A DNA stretch of 8,702 nucleotides. It comes from Desulfurococcales archaeon. Lineage in GTDB: Archaea > Thermoproteota > Thermoprotei_A > Sulfolobales > Desulfurococcaceae. Where the stretch lies: assembly GCA_027083045.1 (NCBI GenBank), contig JALWQP010000017.1:1-8702 (forward strand), written 5' to 3'. A model generated the notes under the pieces. It was not told the DNA's origin and made no database searches. It saw only the letters and a program-made list of their open reading frames with translations. The translations under genes and the position numbers were made by a program. Of this stretch, positions 4,406 through 8,702 are shown one piece after another (the stretch's first letter is position 1; each line of letters starts with the position of its first letter).

Positions 4406-5689
4406 GTGAGAATATACATTGAAACATATGGTTGTGCTCTGAATAGAGCTGACGAATCAATCATGAAGACTGTGCTTACTGAGAGAGGCCATGAGATAGT
4501 ATCTTCGCCGGAGCATGCCGATGTCATAGTAATTAATACATGTACTGTCCGACTTGACACCGAGTTAAGAATGATAAAAAGAATTGAACAAACACGGGAT
4601 TTCTGCCGAGCACATGGTAAGAAACTGGTAGTGGCCGGATGTATGGCTCAGGCACAACCCTATAAGATCTCCAGGATAGCGCCGGAGGCCAGCCTTATAT
4701 CCCCACAGAATAGTAGCAAGATATACCTGGCCATCGAGAAAAATGGTAGGGTAGTGCTCCTAGACGGCGATAGAGACAGGAATTGTATTGGTTTATGGGT
4801 TGAGAAGGGAGTAGCATATATTCCGCTCCAAGACGGCTGCACAGGTAATTGTAGCTTCTGTATAGTGAAAAATGCACGTAGAAAACTCGCTAGTTATCCG
4901 ATAGAAAAAATAATCGATGCGATCAAAAAAGCAGTTACTAATGGCGCTGTGGAAATAGAGATTACGGGACAAGATACTGCATCATACGGCCTAGACCTTT
5001 ACGGCTCCCAGAAGCTTCCGGAACTACTAGAACGTATCGACGACTTACCCGGGAATTTCATGGTTAGAATAGGCATGATGAACCCAGACACGCTGAGGAA
5101 CATATTGGATCAAGTGATAGAGACCCTGCGGCAAAGCAGGAGAATTTATCACTTTCTCCACATACCACTCCAGAGCGGAAGTGATAAGGTGTTGAAGATC
5201 ATGAGGAGAAAATACACTGTCGAGGAATATGTTGAGTTAGTCAAAGAGCTTAGAAGAAAAATACCTGGGGTAAGCATAGCCACAGACATAATCGTTGGGC
5301 ATCCAGGCGAGGAAGAAGAAGATTTCGAGGCAACCATCGATATTATAAAGAAACTAGAGTTCGAAAGAGTACATGTTGCTGTTTACAGTATTAGACCTAA
5401 CACTCTATCCGCGAGGATGCCCCAAGTCCCGACCAAGACAAAGAAGAACAGGATGCTAAGACTACTTAGAGTAGTAGAAGAGGTCGGCTACAAAGTACAT
5501 GCACGTTACATTGGGTCAACGTTGAATGTGTTTATCACAGAGAAGACCAATAAGTGGATCGGTAGAACCAGGAACTATATTCCCGTGATCATATTAGACA
5601 ATTTCAGCTCACTTAACTACGGCAAACATGCAACAGTGTTTATCAAGGGCGCCACATTCTATGATCTCCGAGGAAAAATAGTTCATTAG
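4406..5689 (+). CDS. CDKAL1/e-MtaB-type tRNA t6A methylthiotransferase
   Basis: This radical SAM enzyme belongs to the MiaB/RimO methylthiotransferase superfamily. By its archaeal/eukaryotic type it is expected to convert t6A to ms2t6A at position 37 of tRNAs reading ANN codons. The N-terminal domain (1-115) carries the three ligands of the auxiliary cluster, C10, C46 and C79. The radical SAM cluster is CTGNCSFC with C145, C149 and C152. The TRAM domain is around 366-427. At 427 residues it has full family length. The GTG start at 4406 follows GAGGGG with 5 nt spacing. It is a single plus-strand gene, divergent from the aIF2 beta cluster, and its stop codon overlaps that of the MscS-like gene arriving from the other side. 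Confidence 0.93.
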   Translation: MRIYIETYGCALNRADESIMKTVLTERGHEIVSSPEHADVIVINTCTVRLDTELRMIKRIEQTRDFCRAHGKKLVVAGCMAQAQPYKISRIAPEASLISPQNSSKIYLAIEKNGRVVLLDGDRDRNCIGLWVEKGVAYIPLQDGCTGNCSFCIVKNARRKLASYPIEKIIDAIKKAVTNGAVEIEITGQDTASYGLDLYGSQKLPELLERIDDLPGNFMVRIGMMNPDTLRNILDQVIETLRQSRRIYHFLHIPLQSGSDKVLKIMRRKYTVEEYVELVKELRRKIPGVSIATDIIVGHPGEEEEDFEATIDIIKKLEFERVHVAVYSIRPNTLSARMPQVPTKTKKNRMLRLLRVVEEVGYKVHARYIGSTLNVFITEKTNKWIGRTRNYIPVIILDNFSSLNYGKHATVFIKGATFYDLRGKIVH

Positions 5690-6486
5690 ATCGTAGTTTC
5701 CATAAATTCTATCTCAGGATTATACTTAATCAACGACTTGTTTATCTCGTTAGCCAGTCTAACAAGATCGGATAACCTAATAGGGGTAGATACAGGATAA
5801 GCCCTTATCCTCGCAACAACTTCCCCAACGCCTATTTTCTCTATCATTATTTTCTTCGAGTCTATTCTGAATATTCCCAGATCTATATCCTCAATACTCT
5901 TTATAAGGTCGTCGACAACTCTTAGCGGATCTATTTCACCGGTATTTAGTCTGATGCGTATCTGAACCGATGGCACATACTCTTTGATAATAGCGTTAAC
6001 CAGTAGGCTGTTTGCAATGTATATTCTCTTACCATAGATATCCTCAAGCGTTGAGACCATAGGCTCCACATCAATTATTCTTCCGTAGACAGGCGTCGTG
6101 TGTCCTGGTAATCTTATTTCGTAGCTCTTTCCCTTGATGTGGCGGAGCAACTGAAGATTAATATATGCGACGAACTCCCTGATCTCATAGAAGAACAGGA
6201 TGAAGCTTGATACAATAAATATCGATATAGCTATAATAACTATATCGGGAGGAACAAATACATTCAGGATAGTTACCAGAATTATGAATATGACAATGAC
6301 ATCTATGAACCTACTGATCGTGTTCTTTGTTGAAGCAGATACTATTCCTCTATTCATGAGCGAGGTCAGAAATCTAACGAGCAGTATTCTCATGAGTACA
6401 AGTATTATTATGACGAGTATGACTGACTGGAATTTAAATAACAATTGCTCTGGCGATGGAAAAGTAAATGTCCAGTTAAAATACAC
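5686..6486 (-). CDS. Small MscS-like mechanosensitive channel (divergent)
   Basis: This 266-residue membrane protein has three hydrophobic segments, around residues 20-41, 60-80 and 82-112. They are followed by a region resembling the MscS beta domain (about 117-168, including GRIIDVEPMVSTLEDIYGK at 135-153 and IANSLLVNAII at 157-167), then an alpha/beta C-terminal domain to 266. This order matches MscS, whose third helix lines the pore. The pore helix here lacks the alternating Gly/Ala pattern of classical MscS and is rich in Ile and Phe, so gating may differ. The GTG start at 6486 is 6 nt after the trkA stop, and its GGGTG Shine-Dalgarno sequence overlaps that stop. It is the last gene of the trkH-trkA operon. 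Family assignment is moderately sure; channel function is inferred. Confidence 0.75.
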   Translation of the reverse strand: MYFNWTFTFPSPEQLLFKFQSVILVIIILVLMRILLVRFLTSLMNRGIVSASTKNTISRFIDVIVIFIILVTILNVFVPPDIVIIAISIFIVSSFILFFYEIREFVAYINLQLLRHIKGKSYEIRLPGHTTPVYGRIIDVEPMVSTLEDIYGKRIYIANSLLVNAIIKEYVPSVQIRIRLNTGEIDPLRVVDDLIKSIEDIDLGIFRIDSKKIMIEKIGVGEVVARIRAYPVSTPIRLSDLVRLANEINKSLIKYNPEIEFMETTI

Positions 6487-6492
6487 GTGTAT

Positions 6493-7137
6493 TCACCCTT
6501 TGAAGTACCTCTCAACATCTTCTACTCTGGACAACACTATTAATTGATAGCCTGGACGAAGCACATCGTCCTCGATGGGGGGACGAAGCGTTTTTCCATC
6601 GAATAGCAAGAGTATCTTGACGTCTTCAGGGAGTTTTAGGTTTCGAAGCTCTGTTCCTATGACAGGATCTGTTTCTGCAAGTGATATCTGGTATATCTTA
6701 TAGTTTCCTACAATGCTGATCAGTCTTGGTGAGGATATTGAATCTAAATAGCTATTGAGGATTGATGCTATGAGACTGGCCTGAGATATGGGTACTCCTA
6801 GTCCGAGTTCTTGGAGTAGATTCGCTATCCTGTGATCGGTGACTTTGGCCAGCCTGTAGGGAACATTATACAGTTTAGCGATTGCAAGCACGAACAAGTT
6901 TATCTCATTCCTACCCGTCAGCGCTATTACCATGTCGATTTCATCCATTTGTATGTCGCTCGCATATAGTGTTACATCCGTCGCATCCTTTCCTATGACA
7001 AAAATATCATATTTACTTGATAGCTCAGCTCTCCTCTGAGGATCCTTTTCCACGACATAGACTTGGTGCTTCTTAAGGTCGAGAAGACTCAATAACTCCT
7101 CTGCAACCCCTCCTCCACCAACAATAAGTATTCTCAA
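6493..7137 (-). CDS. trkA: TrkA-type K+ uptake regulatory subunit (RCK domain)
   Basis: This is the cytoplasmic ring-forming partner of TrkH that binds NAD(H) or ATP and gates potassium flow. At 214 residues it has a single RCK unit, about half the length of the tandem E. coli TrkA and typical for Archaea. The RCK_N Rossmann domain (1-120) has the glycine loop GGGGVAEEL at 7-15, acidic E30 at the end of beta 2 (VVEKD, ribose binding), and the family stretch GKDATD (49-54). The RCK_C domain spans roughly 138-212. The start is TTG at 7137, placing the glycine loop at the usual position, with GGAGTGAT about 10 nt upstream. It lies 35 bp after trkH and 6 bp before the MscS-like gene. Confidence 0.92.
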   Translation of the reverse strand: MRILIVGGGGVAEELLSLLDLKKHQVYVVEKDPQRRAELSSKYDIFVIGKDATDVTLYASDIQMDEIDMVIALTGRNEINLFVLAIAKLYNVPYRLAKVTDHRIANLLQELGLGVPISQASLIASILNSYLDSISSPRLISIVGNYKIYQISLAETDPVIGTELRNLKLPEDVKILLLFDGKTLRPPIEDDVLRPGYQLIVLSRVEDVERYFKG

Positions 7138-7172
7138 GGAATCATCACTCCGTGCTTAGGATCAGCGCTTCT

Positions 7173-8609
7173 TTACCTTAGTATTTTAATAACCTTGCGC
7201 CCAGATATAAGTCCTACTAATAAGAAGACCTGTGTATATTCGACTCTCCCAATTAGCATCAATATCATTATCACGACTTTTACCAGTAGAGGAGCATTGG
7301 GTGCGACTACTCCAGTGCTTAAACCTACACATCCTGCGGCGGATGTGGCTTCGAATAAGGCGTTTATAAAGCTATATCCCTCGGCAGTTATTAGTAGGGC
7401 TCCAATAAATATTGCGAACATATGGACTATTGTGAAAAGAAGAGCTTGCCCTATCTCTTGTTCGGTGATGGCGTTCCCATCTATTTTGATCGTCTTCTGT
7501 ATCTTGTCTCCAACAATGGTGTTTATTGACGCATATTTGAATCTCTTCACTAAGACTAATAGTCTGAAACTTTTTATACCACCAGCTGTTGAGAATATCA
7601 TTCCGCCTATAAACATCGATAGTATAAGTATGAGTTTCGTGGTTGTTGATAGCCCAGCGATAGTTCCTATATTGAATCCTGTCGTCGTCATAGCCGATAC
7701 CAGATTAAAGGAGCCAGCGATAAGAGAATATTCTAGGGGTTTATGGTCTACCAGCACGTAGCTGAGATCCGTTGCTACGACCAGTATGATCATTGAGTAA
7801 ACATATGTTCGGAACTCCTCGCTTCTCCACACGCTACGCAGTTCTCCTCTTAGCATCTTGTCTAGCAAAACAAAGTTCATACCTCCTAGAAACATTAGAG
7901 CCATTACCGGTATGTATGTTAGGGGCGCTCTATTGAATATGACTTGGTAGCCTTGATCATATGTTGACATACCACCAGTCGCTACAGTGGTTAATACGTG
8001 ATTGAATGCCTCGTAGAAATTCATGCCTGTATAGACATAAGCTATTATTCCGCCTATTGTTAGGATCAGATATATCCTTATGAGTCTCTGCGCGGTCCGA
8101 TAAAACGTAGCCTCTATCTTTAGGGGCCTCTCAACACCATAGGCGGCCGCGCCGACTCGGTAGAAATATGGAAACAATACCATGGCAAAAACAACTACAC
8201 CAAGCTCACCGCTCCACTGCATTATGCTACGCCACGTTACTATGGATGGCTTCATATGATCGAGGCCTGTCAGGACAGTGAAGCCTGTACCAGTGAAGCC
8301 GGAGATCGATTCAAACCATGCGTTGACAAAGCTTATCTTCAGGGATATCATTAGCGGTATGGCTGCTTCAAGGGAGATCAATGGCCAAGCTATAGATGTA
8401 GCAATTAATCCTTCAAGGAGAGAAAGGGGTTTGGCCTTGATTTTCTGGAGTAGGTAACCCACGAATATGAGGATTATTGAGGCGATGAAGAAGGGGCAAG
8501 TTATGGGTTTCAAAGTGATCATATCGATCAATGGCACGCTCAGCATCAAAAGACCAAGCACTATCTGTAGAGCACCAATTATCTTCAAGATACTGCTCCA
8601 GTTAATCAC
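7173..8609 (-). CDS. trkH: TrkH-type potassium uptake membrane subunit
   Basis: This integral membrane K+ transporter belongs to the SKT (TrkH/KtrB) superfamily. Its 478 residues match TrkH. The four pore-loop repeats with filter glycines are visible: SGFTGTGFT (103-111), TTVATGGMST (207-216), SAMTTTGFN (305-313) and SAAGCVGLSTG (423-433). The intramembrane gating loop region is GGMIFSTAGGIKSFR (335-349), and the C-terminal MLIGRVEYTQVF (451-462) is also typical. Hydrophobic helices fill the rest. The start is GTG at 8609 with no Shine-Dalgarno sequence of its own; it overlaps the TGA of a short upstream ORF (GTGA). It is the first gene of the operon with trkA and the MscS-like channel, which together could set internal K+ and turgor. 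Confidence 0.95.
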   Translation of the reverse strand: MINWSSILKIIGALQIVLGLLMLSVPLIDMITLKPITCPFFIASIILIFVGYLLQKIKAKPLSLLEGLIATSIAWPLISLEAAIPLMISLKISFVNAWFESISGFTGTGFTVLTGLDHMKPSIVTWRSIMQWSGELGVVVFAMVLFPYFYRVGAAAYGVERPLKIEATFYRTAQRLIRIYLILTIGGIIAYVYTGMNFYEAFNHVLTTVATGGMSTYDQGYQVIFNRAPLTYIPVMALMFLGGMNFVLLDKMLRGELRSVWRSEEFRTYVYSMIILVVATDLSYVLVDHKPLEYSLIAGSFNLVSAMTTTGFNIGTIAGLSTTTKLILILSMFIGGMIFSTAGGIKSFRLLVLVKRFKYASINTIVGDKIQKTIKIDGNAITEQEIGQALLFTIVHMFAIFIGALLITAEGYSFINALFEATSAAGCVGLSTGVVAPNAPLLVKVVIMILMLIGRVEYTQVFLLVGLISGRKVIKILR

Positions 8610-8638
8610 CGCCGAAGCACCATGGCGTCAAAGATCAT
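8606..8638 (-). CDS. Possible 10-codon leader ORF overlapping the trkH start
   Basis: An ATG at 8638 preceded by GGAG (8649-8646, 7 nt spacing) opens a 10-codon frame, MIFDAMVLRR. Its TGA shares bases with the trkH GTG start (GTGA). Because trkH lacks its own Shine-Dalgarno sequence, translation of this ORF could deliver ribosomes to trkH by termination-reinitiation. The same frame stays open upstream to the window edge at 8702, so this could instead be the end of a larger gene cut off here. The sequence resembles no family I know. Confidence 0.35.
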   Translation of the reverse strand: MIFDAMVLRR

Positions 8639-8702
8639 GATAAATCTCCGTATCGATACAGACCACGATGATAATCTAAAGTATGTTTTTGAAATTAAAT
8701 AT

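Noticed and set aside
7195..7761. Plus-strand open frame of 188 codons
   Set aside because: It is antisense to the conserved C-terminal part of TrkH, whose filter motifs fix the coding strand; no family resemblance on the plus strand.

Overview
The window looks like a stretch of hyperthermophilic archaeal chromosome, probably Crenarchaeota/Thermoproteota and perhaps a Desulfurococcales-like lineage. The protein families support Archaea (aIF2 beta, aIF1A, NMD3, RIO1, a Dim2-type KH protein, DUF424, a CDKAL1-type methylthiotransferase), as do two intron-bearing tRNA genes, TATA-box promoters and GC-rich RNA genes set in moderately AT-rich DNA. The placement below Archaea is inference from general look, not from a search.

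Positions 1-658 form an RNA region. On the minus strand, in transcription order, come tRNA-Trp(CCA) with a 66-nt intron (331-473), a GC-rich nested-hairpin RNA candidate (about 164-250), and tRNA-Val(GAC) with an inferred 20-nt intron in the anticodon stem (13-107). A box C/D-like RNA candidate lies on the plus strand (581-658). The tRNA-Trp intron has two 10-nt segments complementary to its own exon junctions. Their geometry points at C34 and C39, the two positions methylated by the tRNA-Trp intron guide of Euryarchaeota.

Positions 659-4310 hold a tight minus-strand gene cluster: aIF2 beta, DUF424, NMD3, aIF1A, RIO1 kinase, Dim2-like KH protein. Several genes overlap or nearly touch. Together they cover translation initiation (aIF2 beta, aIF1A) and ribosome subunit maturation (NMD3 for the large subunit; RIO1 and Dim2 for the small subunit). 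The one uncharacterised member is the DUF424 protein.

A TATA-like, nearly palindromic element at 4363-4373 lies between the divergent aIF2 beta cluster and a plus-strand gene for a CDKAL1-type tRNA methylthiotransferase (4406-5689). That gene meets the next operon head-on, with overlapping stop codons.

Positions 5686-8609 are a minus-strand ion-homeostasis operon: TrkH (K+ translocating subunit), TrkA (RCK regulator) and a small, divergent MscS-like channel. A 10-codon ORF with its own Shine-Dalgarno sequence lies just upstream of trkH and overlaps its GTG start. No mobile element, CRISPR array or phage gene was seen.
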